Source: Halomonas sp. S3-1-1
Lineage (GTDB): Bacteria; Pseudomonadota; Gammaproteobacteria; Pseudomonadales; Halomonadaceae
Reading direction: 5' to 3'
Assembly (NCBI RefSeq): GCF_023757625.1
Contig: NZ_JALGBZ010000002.1
Coordinates: forward strand, 682,001-746,000
DNA: 64,000 nt
A program made the position numbers and the translations under genes. Positions 7,569 through 15,914 of this stretch are shown one piece after another. The notes beneath the pieces are model-generated. The model worked only from the letters and a program-made list of their open reading frames with translations. It searched no databases and was not told where the DNA came from. Within the stretch, counting starts at the first letter, position 1. Each line of letters starts with the position of its first letter.

Positions 7569-8486
7569 ATGATCGAAGTAAAAAACCTCTTTAAGCGCTA
7601 TCACAACCACCACGGCAGCGACTGGGTACTTAAAGACATTAACGTCACTATTCCTGCGGGAGTAAGCGTTGGGTTGATAGGTGCCAACGGTGCGGGTAAA
7701 TCAACGCTTTTGCGTCTGATCGCCGGTATGGACAAACCCGAGCGCGGCGAGGTAATCCGCCATAGCCGTGTATCGTGGCCCGTGGGGCTTTCCGGCGGCA
7801 TGCAGGCGAGTATGACCGGCCGCCAGAACGTCAAGTTCGTGGCCCGCGTACAGGGCAGCACGGATACGGAAGTCCAGCGTATTATCGATTTCGTCGAAGA
7901 CTTCGCCGAAATCGGCAGCGCCTTCGACGAGCCCATTCGCACCTACTCTTCCGGCATGCGCTCGCGCATCTCCTTCGGCCTTTCCTTCGCGTTCGACTTC
8001 GATGTTTATATCTCCGATGAAGCCACCGCCGTAGGCGACCGCGCCTTCAAGGATAAAGCCAAGAAGCTGTTTCAATCCAAGGTGGGTGAAGCCTCACTGA
8101 TCATGGTGTCTCACTCGGAAGGCATACTGAAAGACCTTTGCCAGGCCGGGCTCTACCTCAAAAGCGGCAGCGCTTATTGGTACGACGATATTGCCGAGGC
8201 CATTGCCGCCTACCATGTCGATGTCGATGCCAAGAAATCCGCAGGTGAAAGCGAATTACCCAAGGACATAATAGGGGCGCGCCACTACCTGGCCGAGCGC
8301 CATTTGATTTTGAAGGGCGCTCAGGAAACGCTGAATGAGCTGGAAGAGCAGGGTGCCGCACCCGAGCAAATCACCGCCGCCAAGCAGGAAGTGAACACGG
8401 CGGGCAAAGGCGCCCGCGAGGCACGCCTTCACTTGGAAGCGCTGGAAGAAAACGAACGCCAATCAAAAAAGAAAAAGCGCGCTTGA
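7569..8486 (+). CDS. kpsT: capsule ABC transporter ATPase KpsT with coiled-coil extension
   Basis: 305 residues, versus about 220 for usual KpsT. The nucleotide-binding domain covers residues 1-220: Walker [10 protein letters not shown] (38-46), signature YSSGM (126-130), Walker B VYISDE (146-151) and the H-loop histidine at 182. It energises export by KpsM. After the core, an extra 85 residues are strongly charged and heptad-like (about 235-300) and end in a basic KKKKRA tail, which differs from the beta-sandwich carbohydrate-binding extension of Wzt. The extension may bind another cytoplasmic capsule protein; that is inference. It is separated from kpsM/kpsE by the beta-CASP gene. Confidence 0.92.
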   Translation: MIEVKNLFKRYHNHHGSDWVLKDINVTIPAGVSVGLIGANGAGKSTLLRLIAGMDKPERGEVIRHSRVSWPVGLSGGMQASMTGRQNVKFVARVQGSTDTEVQRIIDFVEDFAEIGSAFDEPIRTYSSGMRSRISFGLSFAFDFDVYISDEATAVGDRAFKDKAKKLFQSKVGEASLIMVSHSEGILKDLCQAGLYLKSGSAYWYDDIAEAIAAYHVDVDAKKSAGESELPKDIIGARHYLAERHLILKGAQETLNELEEQGAAPEQITAAKQEVNTAGKGAREARLHLEALEENERQSKKKKRA

Positions 8487-8505
8487 TACCGCAGCCAGAG
8501 AACCT

Positions 8506-9678
8506 ATGAAAACCAAAACTTTTTTGATTACGGGCGGCGCGGGCTTCATTGGTTCCGCCGTGGTGCGCGAACTCATTCAGCACACGCCACACCGCGTTAT
8601 CAACGTGGACAAGCTGACCTACGCCGGTAACCTGGAATCGCTGGCAAGCGTGGAAGCCAACGAGCGCTACACCTTCGAGCGGGCGGATATTAATGATGCC
8701 GCCGCCATGCAGCGGCTGCTAGCCAATCACCAGCCCGATATCGTGATGCACTTGGCCGCCGAAAGCCACGTAGACCGCTCTATCGACGGCCCCGCCGAGT
8801 TTATTCAGACCAACATAGTCGGCACCGCCGTGCTGCTGGAAGCGGCTCGCTGCTACTGGAACGGCTTGGAGGGGGAGCGCAAGCAAGCCTTCCGCTTCCA
8901 CCACATCAGCACCGATGAGGTATACGGCGACCTTGCTGAGAGTGAGGCGCTAGGCGCAAGAAGTGAGGAAACCGCCTCACCAGTGACCTCTCACCGTTCG
9001 TTATTCACCGAGCAAACGCCCTACGCCCCCAGCTCGCCCTATTCTGCCAGCAAGGCCAGTTCAGATCACCTGGTGCGCGCTTGGCAGCGCACCTATGGCT
9101 TGCCCACGTTGGTTACCAACTGCTCCAACAACTACGGCCCGTACCACTTTCCCGAGAAGCTCATACCGTTGATGATTCTCAATGCCTTGGCGGGAAAACC
9201 ATTACCCGTTTATGGCGACGGTCAGCAAATTCGCGACTGGCTCTATGTGGAAGATCACGCCCGCGCGCTTATCAAGGTCGCCACGCAAGGCCAGGTAGGC
9301 GAAACCTACAACATCGGCGGGCACAACGAGCAGACGAACTTGCACGTAGTCGAAACCCTTTGCGACATACTGGATGAGTTGGTGCCAGGTAAGGAGTTAG
9401 GGGGGAGAAGTGAGGAGAATAGCGCTAACTCCCTACAAACGCAGCGCTCACCCCTCACGACTTACAGAGAACTGATCACCTTCGTCGCCGACCGACCCGG
9501 CCATGACATACGCTATGCCATCGACGCCAGCAAGATCGAGCGCGAATTGGGCTGGATTCCAGAAGAAACGTTCGAAACCGGCCTGCGCAAAACCGTAGAG
9601 TGGTACCTTGCTAACCCAATCTGGTGGCAACGCGTACAAGACGGCAGTTATCAAGGTGAACGCTTGGGTAGTTTGTAA
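8506..9678 (+). CDS. rmlB: dTDP-glucose 4,6-dehydratase RmlB
   Basis: 390 residues against about 355-361 for the family. It converts dTDP-glucose to dTDP-4-keto-6-deoxyglucose, the second step to dTDP-L-rhamnose. The NAD-binding GGAGFIGS is near residues 9-16, catalytic STDEVYGDL near 138-146 and YSASK near 180-184, all intact. The extra length is in two loops: one between DL and [12 protein letters not shown] (about residues 147-168), the other before [13 protein letters not shown] (about 295-320). Both inserts are built from 7-bp repeats in the DNA (8942-9004 and 9388-9465). The reading frame survives, so the enzyme is probably functional. Confidence 0.95.
   Translation: MKTKTFLITGGAGFIGSAVVRELIQHTPHRVINVDKLTYAGNLESLASVEANERYTFERADINDAAAMQRLLANHQPDIVMHLAAESHVDRSIDGPAEFIQTNIVGTAVLLEAARCYWNGLEGERKQAFRFHHISTDEVYGDLAESEALGARSEETASPVTSHRSLFTEQTPYAPSSPYSASKASSDHLVRAWQRTYGLPTLVTNCSNNYGPYHFPEKLIPLMILNALAGKPLPVYGDGQQIRDWLYVEDHARALIKVATQGQVGETYNIGGHNEQTNLHVVETLCDILDELVPGKELGGRSEENSANSLQTQRSPLTTYRELITFVADRPGHDIRYAIDASKIERELGWIPEETFETGLRKTVEWYLANPIWWQRVQDGSYQGERLGSL
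8942..9004 (+). repeat. rmlB: heptamer repeat insert inside rmlB (loop 1)
   Basis: Nine 7-base units, 63 bp or exactly 21 codons, in register: GTGAGGC, GCTAGGC, GCAAGAA, GTGAGGA, then inverted units such as TCACCAG, TGACCTC and TCACCGT. Left and right arms are inverted relative to each other. It replaces a variable surface loop just after the conserved DL. Confidence 0.7.
9388..9465 (+). repeat. rmlB: heptamer repeat insert inside rmlB (loop 2)
   Basis: About eleven 7-base units: a left arm of GGTAAGG/AGTTAGG/AGTGAGG type and a right arm of inverted CGCTAAC/CCCCTCA/CGACTTA type. It adds about 21 residues relative to E. coli RmlB between DELVP and YRELITFV. Confidence 0.7.
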
Positions 9679-9687
9679 GGGCTATTA

Positions 9688-9719
9688 GCCACGGACGCTC
9701 ACTGAAAACACGGACAAAC
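9688..9719 (+). repeat. CACGGA repeat, left arm of cassette
   Basis: Contains GCCACGGAC and ACACGGAC separated by CACTGAAA. It is the reverse complement, with few changes, of the arms upstream of rmlD, rmlA and rmlC. Confidence 0.7.
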
Positions 9720-9786
9720 CCAAAGATTATTTGAAGCTTAGCCCCTGCATTCAGTCAGCGAAAGTAGTTAGTATGATGAGGTGCGT

Positions 9787-10152
9787 ATGCTCAAAGAAGA
9801 AGCACTAACCTACCGGATTAGGGGCGCGATTTACGAGGTCAACAGGCAGTTAGGTCCGGGGTTTCTTGAGAGTGTTTACCAAAAATCTCTAGCTATTGAA
9901 CTGCAAGGTTCGGGTCTTAATGTACAGATAGAGAAGCCCGTTAATATTTACTATAAACAACATCTTGTTGGTGAACATCGCCTCGATTTAATAGTTGAAA
10001 ATAGCGTAATTCTTGAACTGAAAGCACAGCAACAGTTGCCACCATCAACTGAGCCTCAATTAATTAACTACCTAAAGGCTACCGGGATGCCTGTAGGATT
10101 ACTCATCAATTTCATTTATCCCAAAGCATGGATAAAGCGAATTGCCGTCTAA
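9787..10152 (+). CDS. GxxExxY family protein (PD-(D/E)XK nuclease-like)
   Basis: 121 residues from the ATG at 9787, chosen for the GAGG at 9778-9781; a GTG at 9781 is in frame but would lie on that site. The name-giving motif GFLESVY is near residues 25-31. A nuclease-type core follows: HRLDLIV (Asp about 67) and ILELKAQ (Glu-x-Lys about 77-79), as in the PD-(D/E)XK superfamily. The biochemical role of GxxExxY proteins is unknown. It is unrelated to rhamnose synthesis, splits rmlB from rmlD, has lower GC than its neighbours, and is flanked by inverted CACGGA repeats, all pointing to a later insertion. Confidence 0.88.
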   Translation: MLKEEALTYRIRGAIYEVNRQLGPGFLESVYQKSLAIELQGSGLNVQIEKPVNIYYKQHLVGEHRLDLIVENSVILELKAQQQLPPSTEPQLINYLKATGMPVGLLINFIYPKAWIKRIAV

Positions 10153-10184
10153 GCAGTGAATTCGTGCTTTTTTACCTTGTGTTT

Positions 10185-10213
10185 TTTCCGTGTTTTCCGT
10201 GAGTGTCTGTGGC
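10185..10213 (+). repeat. CACGGA repeat, right arm, directly upstream of rmlD
   Basis: TTCCGTGTTTTCCGTGAGTG followed by TCTGTGGC, the inverse of the 9688 arm. It ends 14 bases before the rmlD start codon. Confidence 0.7.
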
Positions 10214-10227
10214 GAATAAAGGTTTTT

Positions 10228-11121
10228 ATGAATATTTTGATCACTGGCGGTAACGGCCAAGTCGGCTTCGAGCTCCAGCGCCAGTTCGCTATTTCTGGCA
10301 ACATTTTGGCGCCGTCTCGTGAGGAGCTCGATCTGGCCAATACGTCGGCCGTCGAGGCATATTTGGCCGAGCACCAGCCCGCCCTGATCCTCAACGCCGC
10401 CGCTTACACCGCCGTGGATAAAGCCGAAAGCGAACCCGAGAAGGCCTGGCGCTTGAACGCGGAGCTACCCGCTCAGCTTGCCCGCTACGCTGCCCAACAT
10501 GGTATTACGTTGGTGCACTACTCGAGCGACTACGTGTACCCCGGTAATGGCGCTGCCCCGTGGCAAGAAGACAGCCCTACCGGCCCGTTAAGCATCTACG
10601 GCCAAACCAAGCTGGAAGGCGACAACGCCATTGTGGAAAGCGGCGCCAACCATCTGATTTTTAGAACCAGCTGGGTATACGCCGCCCGCGGCAACAACTT
10701 CATGAACACCATGTTACGGCTGGGCCTCGAACGCGAGGCGTTAAGCATAGTAAATGACCAAATAGGCGCGCCCACCCCGGCCCGCCTGATCGCCCAAGTC
10801 TCAGCGCTTGCTTTCACACCTCACACCTCACACCTCACACCTCACTTGACATCTGGCATCTACCACTTAGCCCCCCGGGGTGAAACCAGCTGGTACGGCT
10901 TTGCCTGCGAAATTTTCAATCAAGCTGCCAGAGCAGGGCAGGCACTGGCAATCACCGCCGAGCACACGGCCGGCATCCCCACGGCCGATTACCCAACGCC
11001 GGCAAAGCGCCCGCTCAATTCTCGCATGCGCCTGACTAAACTCGAGGCCGCTTTAGGTGTCACACTACCGCACTGGCAAAACCAGCTAGCGCTGACGCTT
11101 ACAGAGTACATCGAGAATTAA
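10228..11121 (+). CDS. rmlD: dTDP-4-dehydrorhamnose reductase RmlD
   Basis: 297 residues. It reduces dTDP-4-keto-L-rhamnose to dTDP-L-rhamnose with NAD(P)H. The ATG at 10228 is preceded by AAAGG; the longer frame from 10156 would read through the upstream repeat. GGNGQVG (residues 7-13) binds the cofactor; SSDYVYPG and the YGQTKLEGD segment carry the SDR tyrosine and lysine. A stretch of PHTSHLTPHLT (about residues 198-208) before SGIYHLAP is encoded by a TCACACC heptamer tract (10814-10848) and has no counterpart in ordinary RmlD. Otherwise the protein is typical. Confidence 0.95.
   Translation: MNILITGGNGQVGFELQRQFAISGNILAPSREELDLANTSAVEAYLAEHQPALILNAAAYTAVDKAESEPEKAWRLNAELPAQLARYAAQHGITLVHYSSDYVYPGNGAAPWQEDSPTGPLSIYGQTKLEGDNAIVESGANHLIFRTSWVYAARGNNFMNTMLRLGLEREALSIVNDQIGAPTPARLIAQVSALAFTPHTSHLTPHLTSGIYHLAPRGETSWYGFACEIFNQAARAGQALAITAEHTAGIPTADYPTPAKRPLNSRMRLTKLEAALGVTLPHWQNQLALTLTEYIEN
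10814..10848 (+). repeat. rmlD: heptamer repeat insert inside rmlD
   Basis: Four perfect TCACACC units and one degenerate unit, translated as part of an 11-12 residue insert between the SDR core and the SGIYHLA segment. Frame is kept. Confidence 0.8.
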
Positions 11122-11180
11122 CCGACCATGAAATACAGCGGCACCCAAGCTTGAACAACAAACACAGGGTTTTGTCCCTT

Positions 11181-11208
11181 GTCCGTGTTTTCAGTGTGTG
11201 TCCGTGGC
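11181..11208 (+). repeat. CACGGA repeat, solo arm upstream of rmlA
   Basis: GTCCGTGTTTTCAGTGTGTG followed by TCCGTGGC. Same orientation as the arms before rmlD and rmlC; no clear opposite arm is visible. It ends 24 bases before the rmlA ATG. Confidence 0.65.
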
Positions 11209-11232
11209 GAAAACTTAAGGAAGAGGCTTTTC

Positions 11233-12129
11233 ATGAGCCAAAGCACACAACGTAAAGGCATTATCCTGGCCGGCGGTTCCGGTACACGCCTGCACCCCAT
11301 CACCCGCGGCGTCTCCAAGCAGCTGCTTCCGGTATACGACAAACCGATGATCTACTACCCGATCTCGGTACTCATGCTGGCCGGCATTCGTGAAATTCTG
11401 ATTATTTCGACCCCGGAAGACCTGCCGCAGTACGAAAATCTACTAGGCAGCGGTGATGACTTCGGTTTGGCATTCGAGTATGCCGAACAACCCAGCCCCA
11501 ACGGCCTGGCGGAGGCCTTCATCATTGGCGAAGATTTCATTGGCGACAGCCCCGTTTGCCTGGTACTGGGCGACAATATCTTTCACGGTCAACACTTCTC
11601 CGAGCAGTTAAAGCGCGCCAGTGAACAGCCCAGTGGTGCTACCGTATTCGGGTACCTGGTCAAGGACCCGGAACGCTTCGGCGTAGTAGAGTTCGATGAA
11701 GCGGGAGCGGCCATCTCGATCGAGGAAAAGCCTAAAAAACCAAAGTCCGCCTATGCAGTGACCGGGCTCTATTTCTACGATAGCGATGTGGTCGACATTG
11801 CCAAAAACGTGCAGCCGTCTGAGCGCGGCGAGCTTGAAATTACCAGCATCAACAACGCGTACCTAAACCGCGGCGACCTACGTGTCGAGCGCTTGGGCCG
11901 TGGCTTTGCCTGGCTGGACACCGGCACTCACGACAGCCTGCTGGAAGCTAGCCAGTACGTGCAGACCATCGAACATCGCCAGGGCCTCAAGATCGCCTGC
12001 CTGGAAGAGATCGCTTGGCAAAACGGCTGGATCAGCGACGATCATTTGGAACGCCTGGCCAAGCCGCTGGCGAAAACTCAATACGGCCAGTACCTGCAGC
12101 GGTTGCTCAAGCAGAAAACGAAAAAGTAA
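11233..12129 (+). CDS. rmlA: glucose-1-phosphate thymidylyltransferase RmlA
   Basis: 298 residues, a normal length. It makes dTDP-glucose from dTTP and glucose-1-phosphate, the first step to dTDP-rhamnose. The ATG at 11233 has GGAAGAGG about 5-12 bases upstream; the longer frame from 11179 is repeat sequence. The nucleotide-binding [11 protein letters not shown] is near residues 13-23, with [12 protein letters not shown] near 33-44 and GDNIFHG near 112-118. Nothing odd in the protein. Gene order B-D-A-C is used here, with a CACGGA-type repeat in the spacer before each of D, A and C. Confidence 0.97.
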   Translation: MSQSTQRKGIILAGGSGTRLHPITRGVSKQLLPVYDKPMIYYPISVLMLAGIREILIISTPEDLPQYENLLGSGDDFGLAFEYAEQPSPNGLAEAFIIGEDFIGDSPVCLVLGDNIFHGQHFSEQLKRASEQPSGATVFGYLVKDPERFGVVEFDEAGAAISIEEKPKKPKSAYAVTGLYFYDSDVVDIAKNVQPSERGELEITSINNAYLNRGDLRVERLGRGFAWLDTGTHDSLLEASQYVQTIEHRQGLKIACLEEIAWQNGWISDDHLERLAKPLAKTQYGQYLQRLLKQKTKK

Positions 12130-12150
12130 GCAGGCAATGGAAATCAACTC

Positions 12151-12225
12151 GCCACGGAAAACACGGAAAGCACGGACAAAATTTTTTATGTTTTCGTTTC
12201 CGTGCCTTCAGTGAGCGTTCGTGGC
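12151..12225 (+). repeat. compact CACGGA inverted-repeat element (no gene)
   Basis: Left arm 12151-12178 (GCCACGGAAAACACGGAAAG, then CACGGACA) and right arm 12197-12225 (TTTCCGTGCCTTCAGTGAGC, then GTTCGTGGC) face each other across an 18-base A/T-rich centre. This is a MITE-like version of the repeat that flanks the GxxExxY gene. It fills the rmlA-rmlC spacer and ends 20 bases before the rmlC ATG. Confidence 0.65.
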
Positions 12226-12245
12226 AAAAAAGGAAGTCACTAAAC

Positions 12246-12791
12246 ATGCACTACCAGCCTCTTGCCATCCCGGATGTCGTGCTGCTCACCCCGAAGGTCT
12301 TCGGCGACGAGCGCGGCTTCTTCATGGAAACCTTCCGCCAGAACGAATTCGAAGAACACTGCGGCCACTACGCGTTCGTGCAGGATAATCACAGCAAATC
12401 CGCCAAAGGCACGTTGCGTGGGTTGCACTACCAATTGGATCAGCCCCAGGGCAAGCTGGTGCGCGTGACACAAGGCGAAGTGTTCGATGTGGCAGTGGAT
12501 ATGCGTAAAAGCTCACCTACGTTCGGGCAGTGGGTAGGGGCCACGCTAAGCGCTAAAAACCAGCAACTGCTATGGGTGCCACCAGGGTTCGCGCACGGTT
12601 TCTACGTGACAAGTGACGAGGCCGAATTTCAGTACAAATGCACCGATTACTACGCGCCGGGTGATGAAGTTTCCATTCAATGGGATGACCCCACACTAGC
12701 GATCGAATGGCCGACCATGAAAAATGGACCGCAGCTTTCCGCTAAAGATCAAAGCGGGCTTTATTTTACGGCCGCGCCTTATTTTTTGTGA
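12246..12791 (+). CDS. rmlC: dTDP-4-dehydrorhamnose 3,5-epimerase RmlC
   Basis: 181 residues, a normal length. It epimerises dTDP-4-keto-6-deoxyglucose at C3 and C5. The ATG at 12246 follows AAGGAAG; upstream in-frame sequence is the repeat element, so the longer open frame is rejected. DERGFF near residues 21-26, QDNHSKS near 46-52 and the catalytic His in RGLHYQ near 58-63 are typical. PPGFAHGFYV near 115-124 is the cupin core. It completes the dTDP-rhamnose set, so rhamnose is expected in the polymer. Confidence 0.96.
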   Translation: MHYQPLAIPDVVLLTPKVFGDERGFFMETFRQNEFEEHCGHYAFVQDNHSKSAKGTLRGLHYQLDQPQGKLVRVTQGEVFDVAVDMRKSSPTFGQWVGATLSAKNQQLLWVPPGFAHGFYVTSDEAEFQYKCTDYYAPGDEVSIQWDDPTLAIEWPTMKNGPQLSAKDQSGLYFTAAPYFL

Positions 12792-12843
12792 GTTGTTATG
12801 AATTTATAAATTATAGCGAAGTAACTAAGGTAGGAGCGTTGCA

Positions 12844-13287
12844 GTGACGTCGAATGAAGCAGTTCAGCTTATCGAGGCATCATCGCTATTTGATGCCAGC
12901 TGGTATTTAGAGCATTACCCGGATGTAGAAGCGTCGAAGATGAATCCTGCCCATCACTTTTACAAGTATGGCTGGAAAATGATGCGTGACCCTTCGAACC
13001 AGTTTTCGACTGCCGGCTATTTAAAAGCTCATAAAGACGTTAGAAAAAAAAGTGTTAATCCTCTCTTGCACTATCTACAGCTAGGTAAAAACGAGGGTAG
13101 ATCAATTGTAGCAAGTTATCAGCCTGAAAAATTCAATGCTCCAAAAATAACAAGAATTAGTTTAGAGCCTCAAAAAGTCGCACGCCAATTGGCAGAAACC
13201 CAAGCGTTATTAGAAAAATATTACAGGCGTTGCCAAGAGCTCGAGTGCCAAACGTTGGATCAAAAGATTAAACCGGAGTCCCCGTGA
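12844..13287 (+). CDS. small protein made of WYL..YPDV / HY...G..EGR repeats
   Basis: 147 residues from a GTG with TAGGAG 7-8 bases upstream. Two tandem modules cover residues about 15-95: [13 protein letters not shown] ... HHFYKYGW and [12 protein letters not shown] ... [16 protein letters not shown] charged helical tail follows (about 110-147). There is no signal peptide or membrane segment. The same module occurs in the proteins at 34677, 39255 and 41249, there attached to glycosyltransferase or methyltransferase-like domains; here it stands alone. The stop overlaps the wecB GTG by 4 bases. Its function is unknown; a scaffolding or sugar-enzyme docking role is only inference. Confidence 0.75.
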   Translation: MTSNEAVQLIEASSLFDASWYLEHYPDVEASKMNPAHHFYKYGWKMMRDPSNQFSTAGYLKAHKDVRKKSVNPLLHYLQLGKNEGRSIVASYQPEKFNAPKITRISLEPQKVARQLAETQALLEKYYRRCQELECQTLDQKIKPESP

Positions 13288-14402
13288 AAGTATTAACCGT
13301 ATTCGGTACTCGCCCTGAAGCTATTAAAATGGCACCTCTGGCCCTTCAGCTGGCTGTGGATGAACGCTTTGACGCCAGAGTATGCGTAACGGCTCAGCAT
13401 CGTGAAATGTTGGACCAAGTACTGGAGTTATTTGAATTAACGCCAGAGTACGACCTGAATATAATGAAACCGGGCCAAGACCTGAACGATGTAACGTGCG
13501 GTATATTGCAAGGTCTAAAACCCGTTTTGGAGGAGTTTAAGCCCGACATGGTGCTGGTGCATGGTGACACCGCCACCACGTTGGCTACCACGTTGGCATG
13601 CTACTATCAGCAAATTTCGGTAGGGCATGTAGAAGCAGGTCTTCGTACCGGTAATTTGTACTCGCCTTGGCCGGAAGAGGGTAATCGTAAATTAACAGGT
13701 GCGCTAGCAGCCGTTCATTTTGCCCCTACCAATACCTCGAAGCAGAACTTACTGGCCGAAGGTATCAATCCTGCAACGGTTCACGTAACGGGCAATACAG
13801 TAATCGATGCGCTATTGGATGTGGTCGAAAAGCTGCAAAACAATACCACTTTAACTGCACAGCTGGCTGAGCGCTTTCCCATGCTGGATAGCAGTAAAAG
13901 GCTGGTGCTGGTAACAGGCCACCGTCGGGAGAGTTTTGGTGGCGGGTTCGAGCGCATTTGTCAGGCATTGGCTGAAACAGCAAAAGCCCACCCTGATGTC
14001 CAGATTCTTTATCCTATGCACCTCAATCCCAATGTACGCGAGCCGGTGAATCGTTTGTTGGCTGATGTCAGCAACGTTCACTTGATAGAACCCCAGGATT
14101 ACCTTCCTTTCGTTTATTTGATGAATCGCGCCGCCATTATCTTGACGGACTCCGGCGGTATCCAGGAAGAAGCACCTTCTCTGGGCAAACCCGTACTGGT
14201 AATGCGGGATACGACCGAGCGGCCAGAAGCGCTGGAAGCAGGCACGGTGAAGTTGGTAGGTACGGATGTAACCAGAATAACCGAAGCGCTGAACACGCTA
14301 TTGACTGATGACCAGGCGTATAACGCCATGAGCTATGCCCACAACCCTTACGGCGACGGCAAAGCGTGCCGGCGCATTCGCGACGTTCTCGCTGCACTAT
14401 AA
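13284..14402 (+). CDS. wecB: UDP-N-acetylglucosamine 2-epimerase (non-hydrolysing)
   Basis: 372 residues, the standard length. It interconverts UDP-GlcNAc and UDP-ManNAc in the cytoplasm. The GTG start at 13284 overlaps the previous [13 protein letters not shown] opens the protein, followed by HGDT (near 92-95), HVEAGLRTG (near 115-123), [10 protein letters not shown] (near 213-222) and [15 protein letters not shown] (near 288-302), all family hallmarks. Next to wecC, so the product is UDP-ManNAcA. Because UDP-GlcNAc is the substrate, the nearby glmM and decayed glmS belong to the same supply route. Confidence 0.96.
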   Translation: MKVLTVFGTRPEAIKMAPLALQLAVDERFDARVCVTAQHREMLDQVLELFELTPEYDLNIMKPGQDLNDVTCGILQGLKPVLEEFKPDMVLVHGDTATTLATTLACYYQQISVGHVEAGLRTGNLYSPWPEEGNRKLTGALAAVHFAPTNTSKQNLLAEGINPATVHVTGNTVIDALLDVVEKLQNNTTLTAQLAERFPMLDSSKRLVLVTGHRRESFGGGFERICQALAETAKAHPDVQILYPMHLNPNVREPVNRLLADVSNVHLIEPQDYLPFVYLMNRAAIILTDSGGIQEEAPSLGKPVLVMRDTTERPEALEAGTVKLVGTDVTRITEALNTLLTDDQAYNAMSYAHNPYGDGKACRRIRDVLAAL

Positions 14403-14404
14403 AC

Positions 14405-14502
14405 TGTAAGAGAGCAAGAGCGAGGAGAAATCCTTCACCAGCGCAAAGTGCGCTTACTCCTAACAGCGAAGCGCTCACTAATTACTATTTACGGATAAAC
14501 TC
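14405..14502 (+). repeat. heptamer-repeat-like spacer between wecB and wecC
   Basis: The spacer can be read as fourteen 7-base units ending at the wecC ATG, with a left arm of TGTAAGA/AGCGAGG type and an inverted right arm of TTACTCC/TCACTAA/TTACTAT/TTACGGA type. Units are degenerate, so the register is suggestive rather than certain. Confidence 0.45.
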
Positions 14503-15783
14503 ATGAAATTCGATACTATCTCCATGATCGGTTTGGGCTACATTGGTTTACCCACTGCCGCCGTATTCGCCTCACGTAAGCAAAACGTCATTGGTGTAGA
14601 TGTCAACCAGCACGCGGTAGACACCATTAATAATGGCGAGATCCATATTGTAGAACCTGAGCTGGACATCATCGTTCAAGCGGCGGTAACACAGGGCTTC
14701 TTACGCGCAACTACCACACCCGAGCCTGCTGATGCATTCATGGTGGCAGTACCCACGCCGTTTCACACCGATGAGCATGGCCAAAATCACAAAGCGGACC
14801 TTAGCTACATCGAAGCGGCGGCAAAGTCTCTTGCGACCGTGTTAACGCCTGGCAACCTCGTAGTGCTCGAATCCACCAGCCCCATTGGTGCTACTGAAAA
14901 AATGGCCGAATGGCTGGCCGAAGCGCGGCCCGACCTAACCTTCCCACAAACCCACGGCGAAGCCTCGGATATTCGCATTGCGCACTGCCCTGAGCGTGTA
15001 CTGCCCGGCCACGTCATTCGCGAGCTGGTAGAAAACGACCGCGTGATCGGTGGTATGACCCCCAAATGTGCCGAGGTAGCCAGCAAGCTTTATAAGCTCG
15101 TTGTCGAGGGTGAATGTGTAACTACTACCGCCCGGACTGCGGAGATGGCCAAGCTGACCGAAAACAGCTTCCGTGATGTGAACATTGCATTCGCTAACGA
15201 GCTTTCGACCATTTGCCACGAGCTGGATATCAACGTATGGGAGTTGATTGCGCTGGCCAACCGCCACCCGCGAGTCAACATTCTTACCCCAGGTGCAGGC
15301 GTGGGCGGCCACTGCATAGCGGTAGACCCATGGTTCATCGTGGATTCTTGCCCGGAGCAAGCCAAGATCATTCGCGCTGCGCGTGAAGTGAACGATGCCA
15401 AACCGCAGTGGGTACTAGGCCGCGTAAAAGAAGGGCTTGAGTACTACCATCAGCAGCATCCGGACGCCAAACGCAGCGACCTAACGGTAGCGTGCCTTGG
15501 TATTGCCTTCAAGCCGGATATCGACGACCTGCGCGAAAGCCCCGCGTTAGGTATTACGAAGCAAATTGCTCAGTTGGGTTGCCGCCTACAGGTAGTAGAA
15601 CCCAATGTTGAAGCATTGCCTGAAGACCTTCAGCAGCCCAACGTTGAACTGAAGACCCTGGAAGAAGCGCTGACGCAAGCGGATGTAGTGTGTGTACTGG
15701 TGAAACATAAATCCTTCATCGAGCATCTAGAAGTTGTGCGCGACAAAGAAACGGTGATCGATGCGGTTGGCCTGCTCGGCTAG
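14503..15783 (+). CDS. wecC: UDP-N-acetyl-D-mannosamine dehydrogenase
   Basis: 426 residues. It oxidises UDP-ManNAc twice with NAD+ to UDP-ManNAcA. The N-terminal Rossmann motif is GLGYIGLP (near residues 7-14); the middle domain has TENSFRDVNIAFANE; the catalytic cysteine is in GVGGHCIAVDPWF (about residue 270); the C-terminal UDP-binding domain has CLGIAFKPDIDDLRESPA. The GHC context and sequence fit WecC better than Ugd, and a separate ugd exists at 33234. Two acidic sugars, ManNAcA and GlcA (or a derivative), are therefore available for the polymer. Confidence 0.95.
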   Translation: MKFDTISMIGLGYIGLPTAAVFASRKQNVIGVDVNQHAVDTINNGEIHIVEPELDIIVQAAVTQGFLRATTTPEPADAFMVAVPTPFHTDEHGQNHKADLSYIEAAAKSLATVLTPGNLVVLESTSPIGATEKMAEWLAEARPDLTFPQTHGEASDIRIAHCPERVLPGHVIRELVENDRVIGGMTPKCAEVASKLYKLVVEGECVTTTARTAEMAKLTENSFRDVNIAFANELSTICHELDINVWELIALANRHPRVNILTPGAGVGGHCIAVDPWFIVDSCPEQAKIIRAAREVNDAKPQWVLGRVKEGLEYYHQQHPDAKRSDLTVACLGIAFKPDIDDLRESPALGITKQIAQLGCRLQVVEPNVEALPEDLQQPNVELKTLEEALTQADVVCVLVKHKSFIEHLEVVRDKETVIDAVGLLG

Positions 15784-15790
15784 CAGCATA

Positions 15791-15894
15791 AGTATCAAGT
15801 AGTGAGGGGGGACAGTACGTATATAGGCCTGCCATAAAAGCATCTAAATTTACCACTCGCCACTCGCCACTCGCCACTCGCCACTCGCCACTTA
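15791..15894 (+). repeat. heptamer repeat tract upstream of giant glycosyltransferase
   Basis: A left arm (AGTAGTGAGGGGGGAC, about 15799-15814) and a right arm of five perfect CCACTCG units plus a partial one (15853-15894) face each other across about 40 bases. The right arm ends 20 bases before the next start codon. Confidence 0.75.
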
Positions 15895-15914
15895 ACTTCT
15901 ACTTCCGGATTTTC

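Larger units (their letters stand above)
9688..10213 (+). mobile_element. inverted-repeat-flanked GxxExxY cassette
   Basis: A left arm at 9688-9715 (GCCACGGACGCTCACTGAAA, then ACACGGAC) and its inverse at 10187-10213 (CCGTGTTTTCCGTGAGTGTC, then TGTGGC) flank a single gene for a GxxExxY-family nuclease-like protein. The whole unit is 526 bp and sits between rmlB and rmlD. An equivalent pair of arms with no gene between them occurs at 12151-12225. Mobility is inferred from this arrangement. Confidence 0.55.

Noticed and set aside
12015..12245. 77-codon N-terminal extension of RmlC
   Set aside because: It reads through the end of rmlA and the CACGGA repeat element; normal RmlC length and a good ribosome site support the ATG at 12246.
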